64,000 nt of DNA, taken from NCBI GenBank assembly GCA_022827045.1, contig JAJDTQ010000253.1:1-64000 (forward strand), in the 5' to 3' direction. The notes under the pieces are model-generated. The model did no database searches, was not told where the DNA came from, and worked only from the letters and a program-made list of their open reading frames with translations. Below are positions 15,261 to 24,132 of this stretch, one piece after another. Numbering within the stretch: the stretch's first letter is position 1; each line of letters begins with the position of its first letter. The position numbers were made by a program, and so were the translations under genes. Source of the stretch: Candidatus Binatia bacterium. GTDB taxonomy: Bacteria; Desulfobacterota_B; Binatia; UBA9968; JAJDTQ01.

Positions 15261-16721
15261 ATGACGAAAGAACAGAGGGACGTCGAAGCGGCTCTGGATC
15301 TGCGGGCTTTCACGGAACGGCTCGAGCAGGCCGGGAAGCTCAAGGAGATCAGGGGCGCCCACTGGGACCTGGAGATCGGCGCGCTCACCGAGATCGCGGC
15401 GGAATCCGGCGAGGGCTCGGCGCTGCTCTTCGACGCCATCCCGGATCATCCGGAAGGGTACCGTGTGCTGAGCAACGTCCTCCGGTCCCCGGAATCCGAC
15501 GCCCTGGCCTTGGGCATGCCGCCGGATGTCCGCGGCCTGGATGTGGTCCGGGCCGTCAAGGGACGGCTCCAGAACCTGAAGCCCGTTCCTCCTACCGAGA
15601 TCGGTGAATCGCCTCTGCTGGAGAACGTCGCCTTCGACAGCGACGTCAACGTGCTCAAATTCCCCACTCCCAAGTGGCACGCCGACGACGGCGGCCGCTA
15701 CATCGGCACCTTCACGGCCACGGTCTGCCGCGATCCCGACACCGGATACGTCAACGTCGGCACCTACCGCGTCCAGGTCCACGACGAGAACACGGTGGGG
15801 GTGTGGATGATTCCCGGCAAACACGGCGATCTCATCACCCGGAAGTACTGGGCGCGGGGCGAGAGCTGCCCGGTGGCCGTCGTATGCGGCCTGCCCCCGG
15901 GCATGATGACCGCGAGCGCCGTGGGCATTCCCTGGAACACGAGCGAGTACGACTTCCTGGGGGGCCTCCTGGAAACTCCCGTGGCGGTCATCAAGGGGCA
16001 GAAAACCGGGCTGCCGATACCCGCTTTCGCGGACATCGTGCTCGAAGGACACATCCCGCCCCCCGAGCAGGAGACCCACGAGGAGGGGCCGTTCGGGGAG
16101 TGGCCGGGATACTACGCCTCGGGGTCGCGACAGGCTCCGGTGGTCAAGGTCGAGGCCGTCTACCACCGCGACGACCCCATCATCACCGGCGACCCGCCAC
16201 TCCGGACCTTCCTGAACAGCGAGACCCACAAGTACATCCGCTCGGCCAACATCTGGTCGTCGCTGGAGCGCGCCGGCATCCCCGAGGTGCAAGGAGTGTG
16301 GTTTCCGCGGCAGGGCCGCTTCGTGGTCACCGTGGCCATAAAGCAGCGCTACTCGGGCCACGCCAAGCAGGCGGGATACGGCGTCCTCGCCACCCGCGAC
16401 GGCGGACGCGACGTGCGCATGGTCGTCGTGGTGGACGAAGACGTGGACATCACCAACATGGGCGAGGTGCTCTGGGCCATGTCCACCCGCTGGGACCCCA
16501 GGACCGACTCCGAGATCCTCGACGTGGCCGCCAGCATCCTCAACCCCAGGCTTTCACCCGAGGACAAGCAGCGCCGGGAGCTGACCACATCCTGCATGGT
16601 GGTGGACGCGTGCCGGCCCTACAGCTGGAAGGACGAGTTTCCGAAGATTTCCGGCGTGAGCGCCGAATACAAGGCCAAGACGCGAGAGAAATGGGGACAA
16701 CTGATCCGGTCTCTGGAGTGA
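15261..16721 (+). CDS. UbiD-family prenylated-FMN-dependent decarboxylase
   Basis: A 486-residue full-length UbiD/Fdc family protein. The catalytic set is visible: Arg170 (TYRVQVHDENT) and Glu275/Glu280 (EGPFGEWPGYY), matching Arg173/Glu277/Glu282 of fungal Fdc1 in order and spacing. The family catalyses reversible decarboxylation of aromatic or alpha,beta-unsaturated acids using prenylated FMN, which requires a UbiX prenyltransferase not encoded here. The substrate could be an aromatic or heteroaromatic acid. Good ribosome site GAGAGGGAG before ATG 15261. It precedes a BNR propeller gene and the GntR-controlled catabolic cluster. Confidence 0.92.
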   Translation: MTKEQRDVEAALDLRAFTERLEQAGKLKEIRGAHWDLEIGALTEIAAESGEGSALLFDAIPDHPEGYRVLSNVLRSPESDALALGMPPDVRGLDVVRAVKGRLQNLKPVPPTEIGESPLLENVAFDSDVNVLKFPTPKWHADDGGRYIGTFTATVCRDPDTGYVNVGTYRVQVHDENTVGVWMIPGKHGDLITRKYWARGESCPVAVVCGLPPGMMTASAVGIPWNTSEYDFLGGLLETPVAVIKGQKTGLPIPAFADIVLEGHIPPPEQETHEEGPFGEWPGYYASGSRQAPVVKVEAVYHRDDPIITGDPPLRTFLNSETHKYIRSANIWSSLERAGIPEVQGVWFPRQGRFVVTVAIKQRYSGHAKQAGYGVLATRDGGRDVRMVVVVDEDVDITNMGEVLWAMSTRWDPRTDSEILDVAASILNPRLSPEDKQRRELTTSCMVVDACRPYSWKDEFPKISGVSAEYKAKTREKWGQLIRSLE

Positions 16722-16751
16722 CGTCGGTGGTCTACAGACTGGAGGTGAGCC

Positions 16752-17819
16752 ATGAAGACGATCTTCGTTGGCACCGCGGACGGGATCCTCAGATTGGAGC
16801 GAGTAAACGGAGATTGGGAAAACATCGAAAGGATCCTGCCAGGAAATGAGATCAGCGCGATCACCATCAAACCGGACAACAGGGACACGATTTATGCGGC
16901 AACCCGCGGTAACGGTCTTTACGCCAGTGAAGACGGGGGCGGTCGGTGGGAGAGAAGGGGTGAACAATCGCTGGCTCCGAAGGTCAGGTGCTTGACGATC
17001 GATCCGTCCAACCCCGCGGTACTGTATGCTGGAGCCGAGCCTGCCAGCCTTTTCGCCAGCGACGACGAAGGAACTACCTGGAAGGAAATCCCTGGGGTTC
17101 GAGCCCTTGCGCAAGAACGGGCCTGGACCTATCCCGTGCCGAACATCGAACCACATGTCAGATCGGTCGTCGTCGATCCCAAGAACTCCCAGCACATTTT
17201 CTTGGCCGCCCAGGTTGGAGGGGTGATTCAGAGCAAGGACGGGGGCAAGAGTTGGAGTGACGTCAGGGACTCCATCGACATGGACGTCCATTCGATTGCC
17301 ATCGATCCACAACAGACAACCACCGTCTATGCAGCCACCGGCGGTGACGAGGCCTACCCCAACCCAAGCCATCCACCCAAGGGAATGCCACTCTACCGCT
17401 CGAACGACGGTGGATTGACGTGGCAGTCCATCACCGAGCAACTGGACCGGACATACGCAATCCCCATCAAGGTAGATCCCGAGAACTCTCAGGTTCTATA
17501 CCTGGGAGTCGGAAGGGACGTGCCGCCGTATTGGCCCAAGCGCGCCAGCATGGGCGATGCGGCGCTTATGCGGAGCACGGACGGCGGGCGGTCCTGGCAA
17601 AGAATGACGAACGGGCTACCAGATCCGCTGATCAGCATGGTGGAATGCATCGAGTTAGACCCCCAAGACTCTGGAAGCCTAGTTATCGCAACCGGGGGAG
17701 AGGGAGCACGATTCGTCAACCTTACCGAGGGTGAGCTGTACCTGAGCCGCGACCGCGGCGAGAATTGGGCCAAACTCAGCGCAACACTGCCGATCATCTA
17801 CTCGCTGGCGGTCCAGTAG
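16752..17819 (+). CDS. BNR/sialidase-like beta-propeller protein
   Basis: A 355-residue protein built of repeated propeller blades, each with an Asp-box-like turn: SEDGGGRWERRG, SDDEGTTWKEI, SKDGGKSWSDV, SNDGGLTWQSI, STDGGRSWQRM and SRDRGENWAKL, about 45-60 residues apart. Such folds bind ligands or partner proteins; no sialidase catalytic residues are evident. No signal peptide is visible, so it would be cytoplasmic, unlike the membrane-anchored Ycf48-like propeller at 23081. GGAGGT precedes ATG 16752. It starts 30 bases after ubiD, so the two are probably co-transcribed. Confidence 0.82.
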   Translation: MKTIFVGTADGILRLERVNGDWENIERILPGNEISAITIKPDNRDTIYAATRGNGLYASEDGGGRWERRGEQSLAPKVRCLTIDPSNPAVLYAGAEPASLFASDDEGTTWKEIPGVRALAQERAWTYPVPNIEPHVRSVVVDPKNSQHIFLAAQVGGVIQSKDGGKSWSDVRDSIDMDVHSIAIDPQQTTTVYAATGGDEAYPNPSHPPKGMPLYRSNDGGLTWQSITEQLDRTYAIPIKVDPENSQVLYLGVGRDVPPYWPKRASMGDAALMRSTDGGRSWQRMTNGLPDPLISMVECIELDPQDSGSLVIATGGEGARFVNLTEGELYLSRDRGENWAKLSATLPIIYSLAVQ

Positions 17820-17856
17820 ATCGGGCGCCGCTGGTGACGAACAAAGAAAAAGAGGC

Positions 17857-17885
17857 TTGACACTGTATACAACGAGTGTTACAGA
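17857..17885 (+). promoter_or_regulatory. Promoter with TGTATACA operator upstream of the GntR gene
   Basis: A perfect TTGACA (17857-17862) is followed after 17 bases by TACAGA (17880-17885, weak -10). The spacer holds the palindrome TGTATACA (17864-17871), the GTATAC-type core bound by many FadR-subfamily GntR regulators. This arrangement suggests that the adjacent regulator represses its own promoter and perhaps the whole downstream unit. Confidence 0.6.
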
Positions 17886-17963
17886 CGGCTGATTCCTGCG
17901 ACAGGGCATATCCGTAACGCTCCTCGGAAAGGATCGCCTTCACCATTTGAAAGCTGGAAGGAT

Positions 17964-18668
17964 ATGCGCACGACGAAGAGAAATCGGTCTCCTTCCATCG
18001 GCGAAGCCCGCGTATACCGGGGACTCAGGACCGCAATTCTATCCGGGACCTTCGAGCCTGGCGTCCCCCTCATTCAAAAGGATCTGTGCCAGCAATTCCG
18101 CATCAGCCGAACGCCTGTCAGGGATGCCTTGAACCATCTCCAGGCGGAGGGATTGGTCGTCGCGATTCCGAACAAGGGCGTCTTTGTCCGGACGCTGTCC
18201 TCCAAGGAAATCTATGAGATCTACGGGATCAGAATTCTCCTGGAAGGTGCCGCCGCCAAGAGTGCGGCCGCCAAAGCCGACAAGAGGAGACTCAAGCAAC
18301 TCCTCAAAGAGGTTTCGGAGTTGCAACAGACGAAGGAGCAGATGTCTTTCGAATCCGTAAGGCAAACGGGAAGCAGGCTGCACCAGCTCATCATGACGAA
18401 TTCGGGCAACGGAATGATGAAGGAGATACTGGACCGCATCTGGGCGCCGATCGAGATCTCACGAATACCGATCAGAAACTCCAGCGACAGGATTGAGCAG
18501 ATCAACTTCGAGCATGTCGAGATTATCGAGGCGCTTCTGAAACAAGACGGGGAAATGGCAAGCGACCTGATGAAGACACACCTGGAGCGGAGCCGAGAAG
18601 CTCACATAGGGCTTCTCCTTACCAACCCCGTCCCTGCGGAGGATCCCGGTGTCTCATTCGGAGATTGA
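17964..18668 (+). CDS. GntR-family transcriptional regulator (FadR subfamily, FCD domain)
   Basis: A 234-residue regulator: winged helix-turn-helix at ~10-80 with the signature ISRTPVRDALNHLQAEGLV, then a helical FCD ligand-binding domain at ~85-220 whose histidines (LHQLIM, NFEHVEII, MKTHLERS) are the usual metal-ligand positions. FCD regulators sense small carboxylic acids or amides and often repress the catabolic genes beside them. GGAAGGA lies just upstream of ATG 17964. It precedes hyuA by 44 bases on the same strand, so it very likely controls the 18713-33778 cluster. Confidence 0.93.
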   Translation: MRTTKRNRSPSIGEARVYRGLRTAILSGTFEPGVPLIQKDLCQQFRISRTPVRDALNHLQAEGLVVAIPNKGVFVRTLSSKEIYEIYGIRILLEGAAAKSAAAKADKRRLKQLLKEVSELQQTKEQMSFESVRQTGSRLHQLIMTNSGNGMMKEILDRIWAPIEISRIPIRNSSDRIEQINFEHVEIIEALLKQDGEMASDLMKTHLERSREAHIGLLLTNPVPAEDPGVSFGD

Positions 18669-18712
18669 AGATCCCGGCCGGCTACTTCTCTTGAGCTTGT
18701 GAGGTCGATCCT

Positions 18713-20809
18713 ATGGAATACATCATCGCGGTTGATACCGGTGGGACTTTCACGGACTGTGTCATTGTCGACAGCGACGGCGGCTATACCCGCGCCAAGT
18801 CGAATTCCACGCCACAGGATTTCTCCGTGGGTGTCATCAACGCCGTCACGAAGGGATCCGAGCAACTTGACCTACCTCTGCAGAACCTTTTGGGACAAAC
18901 CAAGGTGTTCAGTCACGGAACCACGATTGCGACCAACGCCTTCATTACCGGCAACGTTTCGAAAACGGGTCTCATAACGACGATGGGTGCGGAGGACACC
19001 ATACTCATTGGACGAGGGGGATTTCAGAAAACGGCCGGGCTTACGGAAGCCGAGATCGGTGACAGCGCCCGTCTGGAAAAGCCTCAACCGCTGGTGCCGC
19101 GACAGCTCATTCGAGGCGCCGTCGAACGGATAGACCGAAATGGCGAGATCGTCCTCCCACTCGACGAAGCGCAAACGGTCGCGACGGTCCGACAAATGTT
19201 GGATGAAGGGGTCGACGCAATTGCCGTGTCTCTGCTCTGGTCATTCAAGAACCCCGCCCACGAACAGCGCATCAAGGAACTAGTGCACGAGCTCTCTCCC
19301 GACACACAGGTCAGCATATCGAGCGATCTTGTTCCGGTTATCGGCGAGTATCAGCGTACCGTTACAACAGTCATCAATGCGTCGTTGAATCGGATCACGT
19401 CACAACACCTGGACCGGCTCGAGCAAAAGCTTCATGAGGGGGGATTCGGACTGTCTCCCTTGATCATGCAGTCGACCGGCGGCGTCGTGACGTTCAATCG
19501 AGCTTCGGAAGAAAGCGCTTCGCTCCTGTCCTCCGGGCCGGCCGGAGGCCTCATCGGTTGCCTCGTCTCAGGCATGCAAAAGGGTTACCCCAAGGTCTTG
19601 TCGACGGACGTGGGGGGAACGAGCTTCGACGTAGGGATGATCGCAGACGGGAAGCCTTACTATGCCCACGAACCGGTCTTGGCCAGATACCATATCAAAA
19701 TTCCGATGCTACAGGTGGAGTCGATCGGTGCCGGAGGAGGCAGCATCGCATGGAATGAGCCCGGGACCAATTATCTGAAGGTTGGACCCATGAGCGCAGG
19801 GGCCGAACCGGGGCCGGCCTGCTATGACCTGGGAGGCGACGAGCCCACCGTTACCGACGCGGACATCCTGCTCAACAGACTCAACCCCGACTACTTCCTG
19901 GGCGGGAGCGTGACGTTGAACCGAGAGAAGTCCGTCGAGGTGATTCGAAAGAAGATTGCGGAGCCACTGGGTATTACCGCCGAAGAGGCGGCCATGAGCA
20001 TCATCAAGATCGCCGATGCCAAGATGGCGGACCTGATTCGGAAAGTCACGATCAGCAAGGGAGACGACCCGAGAGACTTCGTCATCTACGCCTTCGGGGG
20101 CGCCGGCCCGGTCCATGCCGCCGCCTATGCCAAGGACGTCGGCGGGAAGACCGTCGTCGTGCCTACGACCGCCTCCGTCTATTCTGCGTTCGGTATCGCC
20201 GCCTCGGATTTCCTCCGGATCAAGGAGGTGTCCTCCCCCGTTGTGGTTTTCCCCGATGCCGCGGAAACGATGAACAGTATTCTGGAGGGTGTGAGGAGGG
20301 AGGTTATCGAGGAACTGACGGCCGAAGGCGTGTCGAGCAATCAAATCGCCGTCGAATGCTCGCTGGACCTCCGGTATCTGGGGCAACTCCATGAAGTTCG
20401 CGTGCCCTTGGCCGACGCCGCCATCGACGCCGCTGCCGTCGGCCGCATACTCGACGATTTCGCGCGCATCTACGAAGAAACCTACGGGACCGGGACCGCG
20501 TTCGGCGGAGCGCCTATCCAGGCCGTGATCTTCAGAGTCGTGGGACGAGGCGAAATAGCCAAGCCTGCCCAGCCCAAATACCCTGACGAAGGACCGGACT
20601 GCAAAGGGGCCATCAAGGCCCAACGGGAAGTCTACTGGGAAGAGTTGGGAGGAATGGCGTCCACCGACATCTATGAAATGGATCTTTTGAGGACCGGCAA
20701 TGCATTGACCGGCCCCGCGATCGTGGAAAGCGTGGACACGACATTCGTAATCCATCCCGGACAGAATCTCACGGTAGATGAGTCCAGGGACCTGATCTTG
20801 ACCCTATAG
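18713..20809 (+). CDS. hyuA: Hydantoinase A / acetone carboxylase beta-family subunit (locus 2)
   Basis: A 698-residue HyuA with the N-terminal ATPase signature VDTGGTFTDC at ~6, STDVGGTSFDVGMIADG in the middle, VESIGAGGGSIAWNEPG, and YAFGGAGPVHAAAYAKD near the C-terminal third. It is the ATP-hydrolysing subunit of a HyuAB-type hydrolase or carboxylase. This copy differs clearly from loci 1 and 3, which resemble one another, so it was probably acquired separately. It lies directly downstream of the GntR gene and 15 bases before hyuB. Confidence 0.93.
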   Translation: MEYIIAVDTGGTFTDCVIVDSDGGYTRAKSNSTPQDFSVGVINAVTKGSEQLDLPLQNLLGQTKVFSHGTTIATNAFITGNVSKTGLITTMGAEDTILIGRGGFQKTAGLTEAEIGDSARLEKPQPLVPRQLIRGAVERIDRNGEIVLPLDEAQTVATVRQMLDEGVDAIAVSLLWSFKNPAHEQRIKELVHELSPDTQVSISSDLVPVIGEYQRTVTTVINASLNRITSQHLDRLEQKLHEGGFGLSPLIMQSTGGVVTFNRASEESASLLSSGPAGGLIGCLVSGMQKGYPKVLSTDVGGTSFDVGMIADGKPYYAHEPVLARYHIKIPMLQVESIGAGGGSIAWNEPGTNYLKVGPMSAGAEPGPACYDLGGDEPTVTDADILLNRLNPDYFLGGSVTLNREKSVEVIRKKIAEPLGITAEEAAMSIIKIADAKMADLIRKVTISKGDDPRDFVIYAFGGAGPVHAAAYAKDVGGKTVVVPTTASVYSAFGIAASDFLRIKEVSSPVVVFPDAAETMNSILEGVRREVIEELTAEGVSSNQIAVECSLDLRYLGQLHEVRVPLADAAIDAAAVGRILDDFARIYEETYGTGTAFGGAPIQAVIFRVVGRGEIAKPAQPKYPDEGPDCKGAIKAQREVYWEELGGMASTDIYEMDLLRTGNALTGPAIVESVDTTFVIHPGQNLTVDESRDLILTL

Positions 20810-20824
20810 AAGGAGGCCGGAAGG

Positions 20825-22663
20825 ATGGACCAAAAACTGGACCATGCCGATTTTGAGATCCTGAAGAACAGACTGTTCGCGATTATCGAGGAGGCGGCCG
20901 AAACCATCAAGTTCGTATCCGCCTCTCCTGTCGCCAACCAGGTCTACGACTTCAACACCGGGTTGATGACCGCGTCGGGGGACGTCTTTGCGGTAGGGAG
21001 GTACATCTCCATTCATGCCATCACCTTCGGCCACGTCGTAAAGGTGATCTTGCGGGAGTACATGGAGAACCCGGGCGTCGAAGAGGGCGACATGTTCATC
21101 TGCAACAACCCCTATGAAGGCGCCGTCCACCAGTCCGACGTCGTGGTCGTGGCCCCGGTCTTCTGGGAAGGAAAGCTGGTCGCCTGGTGTGGGAGCGTCA
21201 TCCACCAAGTGGATGTAGGGGGGCCCACGCCGGGACAGGTGGGAGTCGGGGCAGGTTCCATCTACGAGGAAGCGATCCCCATGCCGGTAGTGAAGATTAT
21301 CGAGCGCGGACGGCTCAGGAAAGACATCGAGAAAGAATACCTCATCCGCTCCCGGGCATCGCAGTTGGTCGCACTGGATTTCAAGGCCAAGATCGCCGCC
21401 AACAACCGGATGAAAGAGCGGATGACGGAGTTGATCCGGGGTTACGGCGTGGAGACTTTCCTGACGGTGGTTGACGAGATCATCCGCTACACCGGGGAAA
21501 AGCTGAAGGAACGGCTCACGGCGATACCTGACGGAGTCTGGCGCCATCGCTCCTACCTGGACTACGGCGAAGACATTTACAAAGGCAAGCTGACCATGAC
21601 CAAGAAGGCGGACTCCTTGGTCTTCGACTATACGGGAAGCAGCGAACAGGCGCCCGCGGTCATCAACAGCACCTATCCCGGCCTCGAGGCCTATACTCTG
21701 GCCGGAGTCCTTACGTATCTGTCGTTCGATGACATCCCACGGTGCCCCGCGGGCGTCTTTAATGCCATCGAAATCATCTCGGAAGAGGGAACCTTCCTTC
21801 ACGCGAAATGGCCCGCCGGAGCCAGCAAGCAAACGACCGCGTCCGGATGGGTGGTCAGGACACTCACCACGACCTGCTTGGCGAAGATGCTGGACGCTTG
21901 CGAGGAATTTCAAGACCGGGTCGTGGCGCCCAGTTCCGGTACCCTCGCCGTGGCGGAACTCGCCGGTCCGGGATTTTATGGGCCGATTCTCGATTCCCTT
22001 GCAAGCGGGGGAGGAGCCAGAAGCACCAAGGACGGGATCGACACTGGAGGCATTCCCGAGCTCGCATCCTGCAGTGTCGTGGACGTCGAGGTGGCCGAGT
22101 CATTCTTTCCGATACTGTATCTCTACCGGAAACAGGAAAGAGATTCGGGCGGCGCCGGCAAGTTCAGGGGCGGGACCGCTCTTTCTTTCATGTATGTGCC
22201 GCACGGGGTCCCTCTAATCCCCCAGAAGATCGTTCATGGATACGGCATAAACCCTGAGGACTCGGGGATCTCGGGCGGCTATCCGGCCCCGAACTACCAC
22301 ACCCGAATCAAGCGGGGGACGGATATCCAATCCGCTATACGCAAGGGGGCCGTCCAGGATTTCGCGGAGCTGACGGGACAGGAGGAGGCCCTGGGGTCTA
22401 TCTGCGAGACGTTCCAGGCAGAACAGGATGTCTTTGAAGCCATATTCTCGTCCGGCGGCGGCGGTTACGGAGACCCCCTCGAGCGCGACCCCCATCTGGT
22501 GCTCCAGGACGCCAGGAACGACCTGATCTCCATTGAATGCGCAAAGAGCCTCTATGGCGTCGTCATCGACCCCCAGACCCTCGCGGTCGATGACGAAGAG
22601 ACCGTACGTTGCCGCGATGCGGTTCGGCAGGAACGGAAAGAGTCCGGACAACTCCAGCGATAG
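20825..22663 (+). CDS. hyuB: Hydantoinase B / acetone carboxylase alpha-family subunit (locus 2)
   Basis: A 612-residue HyuB-family protein: DHADFEILKNRLFAIIEEAA at the N-terminus (a form typical of acetophenone/acetone carboxylase-like members rather than of loci 1 and 3), MFICNNPYEGAVHQSDVVV, and SSGGGGYGDPLERDP at the C-terminus. It is the catalytic partner of the HyuA encoded just before it. Two good ribosome sites (AAGGAGG and GGAAGG) precede ATG 20825. The next gene encodes a separate gamma-like zinc ribbon, so this locus has the three-subunit set of an acetone-carboxylase-like enzyme. Confidence 0.93.
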   Translation: MDQKLDHADFEILKNRLFAIIEEAAETIKFVSASPVANQVYDFNTGLMTASGDVFAVGRYISIHAITFGHVVKVILREYMENPGVEEGDMFICNNPYEGAVHQSDVVVVAPVFWEGKLVAWCGSVIHQVDVGGPTPGQVGVGAGSIYEEAIPMPVVKIIERGRLRKDIEKEYLIRSRASQLVALDFKAKIAANNRMKERMTELIRGYGVETFLTVVDEIIRYTGEKLKERLTAIPDGVWRHRSYLDYGEDIYKGKLTMTKKADSLVFDYTGSSEQAPAVINSTYPGLEAYTLAGVLTYLSFDDIPRCPAGVFNAIEIISEEGTFLHAKWPAGASKQTTASGWVVRTLTTTCLAKMLDACEEFQDRVVAPSSGTLAVAELAGPGFYGPILDSLASGGGARSTKDGIDTGGIPELASCSVVDVEVAESFFPILYLYRKQERDSGGAGKFRGGTALSFMYVPHGVPLIPQKIVHGYGINPEDSGISGGYPAPNYHTRIKRGTDIQSAIRKGAVQDFAELTGQEEALGSICETFQAEQDVFEAIFSSGGGGYGDPLERDPHLVLQDARNDLISIECAKSLYGVVIDPQTLAVDDEETVRCRDAVRQERKESGQLQR

Positions 22664-22680
22664 AGCGAGGAGTCATATCC

Positions 22681-22971
22681 ATGCGCATGACAGGATATTT
22701 GAGCATTGTAGAGAAAGACGGGCAGGACATGATCTGCTGCAGGTGCGGCTATACCATTTGCAGCGCGGAACAGAACTTCAAGGAGCACGTACTACTTATC
22801 GAGTCACCGCTCGCGAAGGTCGGCCCTCTTTCCGACGTCAGCCGGAACGGCTCCTCTTTCGTCTTCCGGGAGTTCTGCTGTCCCGAATGTGCGACTCTGC
22901 TGGCCACGGAGGTCGCCATGAAAGATGAGCCCGTATTGCACGATATCCAGCTTCAGACCTCCAGATCCTAG
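22681..22971 (+). CDS. Acetone carboxylase gamma-like zinc-ribbon protein
   Basis: A 96-residue protein with Cys19-x2-Cys22-Gly-Tyr-x3-Cys27 and Cys67-Pro-Glu-Cys70, the same pattern as residues 20-71 of the fusion at 6578 and as acetone carboxylase gamma subunits (a zinc site). It starts 17 bases after hyuB, at ATG 22681; the longer in-frame reading overlaps hyuB out of frame. It probably stabilises or completes the HyuAB complex. Easily missed because of its size, but the conserved cysteines and placement make it a real gene. Confidence 0.78.
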   Translation: MRMTGYLSIVEKDGQDMICCRCGYTICSAEQNFKEHVLLIESPLAKVGPLSDVSRNGSSFVFREFCCPECATLLATEVAMKDEPVLHDIQLQTSRS

Positions 22972-23080
22972 CAGCTGCTGGAGTACGCCTTGCTCGGGAA
23001 GCTCATGCCTTCAGTCGAATCCCGGCCCGGAACTCGGGATCTGAGATGATGAACGGCGTCCCAGTGGTGCCGAAGGTTGG

Positions 23081-24097
23081 GTGACCCGGATGGGGCGTAG
23101 GCAGCGTATCCTGATGGGGACCGTGCTGCTGGCAGCCCTTGTGCTGCCGCTGGGGTCCTATTTCTGGGCTGCCTACAGGACTCACGACACGGCCCTTCCT
23201 CTCCGGGAAAGGATGCTCACGGCGCATGACGATCTTTTCGCGATTCATCTTGACGACCGCCGGACGGGATGGATCGTCGGTGCGTTCGGGTTGATTCTAC
23301 ACACACAGGACGGTGGCCGCACATGGGGACACCGCGCCAACTCCACGACCAAGACGCTGACCGCCGTTTCGTTCGCCGATGACCGACATGGTCTTGCCGT
23401 AGGGAACGGCGGGACCATCGTCGCCACCGGCAACGGCGGCCGTACTTGGGAAAAGCAACTCTCTGGGGTGCAGGAGCACCTTCTGGGCTTACACGTTTCG
23501 AGTCAACGAGAAGCCCACGTGGTGGGAGCGTTCGGGACGATTCTCTCCACGAGTGACGGTGGCAGCACATGGAACAAACACAAGCTTCCTTGGGGAAAGC
23601 TGATCCCACGCGTCGTGGAAGACATAGGCCTCCTGGAGCCCAACCTGAACGCCGTGCATTTCGTCACACACAAGGTCGGCTGGACCGTCGGAGAGTTCGG
23701 ACTTGTCCTCCGGACCGCCGACGGAGGCCAGACCTGGGTTTCCCAACGCCACGGGCCTGACAGCCCGCAACTCGCCGACATCGTGTTCCAAGACCAACGC
23801 AGGGGTTTTGCCGTTGGACAAAAGGGAACCTTCATCAAGACTGTGGACGGCGGCAAGCAGTGGTTTCCGGTCAACGTTGGGACGCAGCGAAATCTGAACA
23901 AGATCTTCATGGACGGCAACCGCGGCGTGGTCGTGGGTAACGGCGTCGTCCTCACCACCAAGAATGGCGGGGCCAACTGGGAGCCCGCAGACACTTTTCC
24001 GAACAACCTCTGGCTCAGCGGCGTCGCCGCCAACGGCAAAACGGCCGTTGCCGTCGGACAGTCCGGTTACATCGGCACGCTGGACATCCAGAACTAA
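23081..24097 (+). CDS. Ycf48/HCF136-like beta-propeller, membrane-anchored
   Basis: A 338-residue protein: one N-terminal hydrophobic segment (MGTVLLAALVLPLGSYFWAA), then repeated blades with Ycf48 marks (GWIVGAFGLILHTQDGGRTW, GLAVGNGGTIVATGNGGRTW, AHVVGAFGTILSTSDGGSTW, GWTVGEFGLVLRTADGGQTW). Outside photosynthesis, such proteins recur beside RND transporters and DUF1302/DUF1329 genes, as here. It would be periplasmic and probably scaffolds the export complex. Start is GTG 23081 or ATG 23090. The 109 bases before it (22972-23080) hold only a small ATCCCG/CGGGAT dyad. Confidence 0.85.
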   Translation: MTRMGRRQRILMGTVLLAALVLPLGSYFWAAYRTHDTALPLRERMLTAHDDLFAIHLDDRRTGWIVGAFGLILHTQDGGRTWGHRANSTTKTLTAVSFADDRHGLAVGNGGTIVATGNGGRTWEKQLSGVQEHLLGLHVSSQREAHVVGAFGTILSTSDGGSTWNKHKLPWGKLIPRVVEDIGLLEPNLNAVHFVTHKVGWTVGEFGLVLRTADGGQTWVSQRHGPDSPQLADIVFQDQRRGFAVGQKGTFIKTVDGGKQWFPVNVGTQRNLNKIFMDGNRGVVVGNGVVLTTKNGGANWEPADTFPNNLWLSGVAANGKTAVAVGQSGYIGTLDIQN

Positions 24098-24132
24098 TTG
24101 GACGGGACACCGGGTAGAGAGACGACATCATC

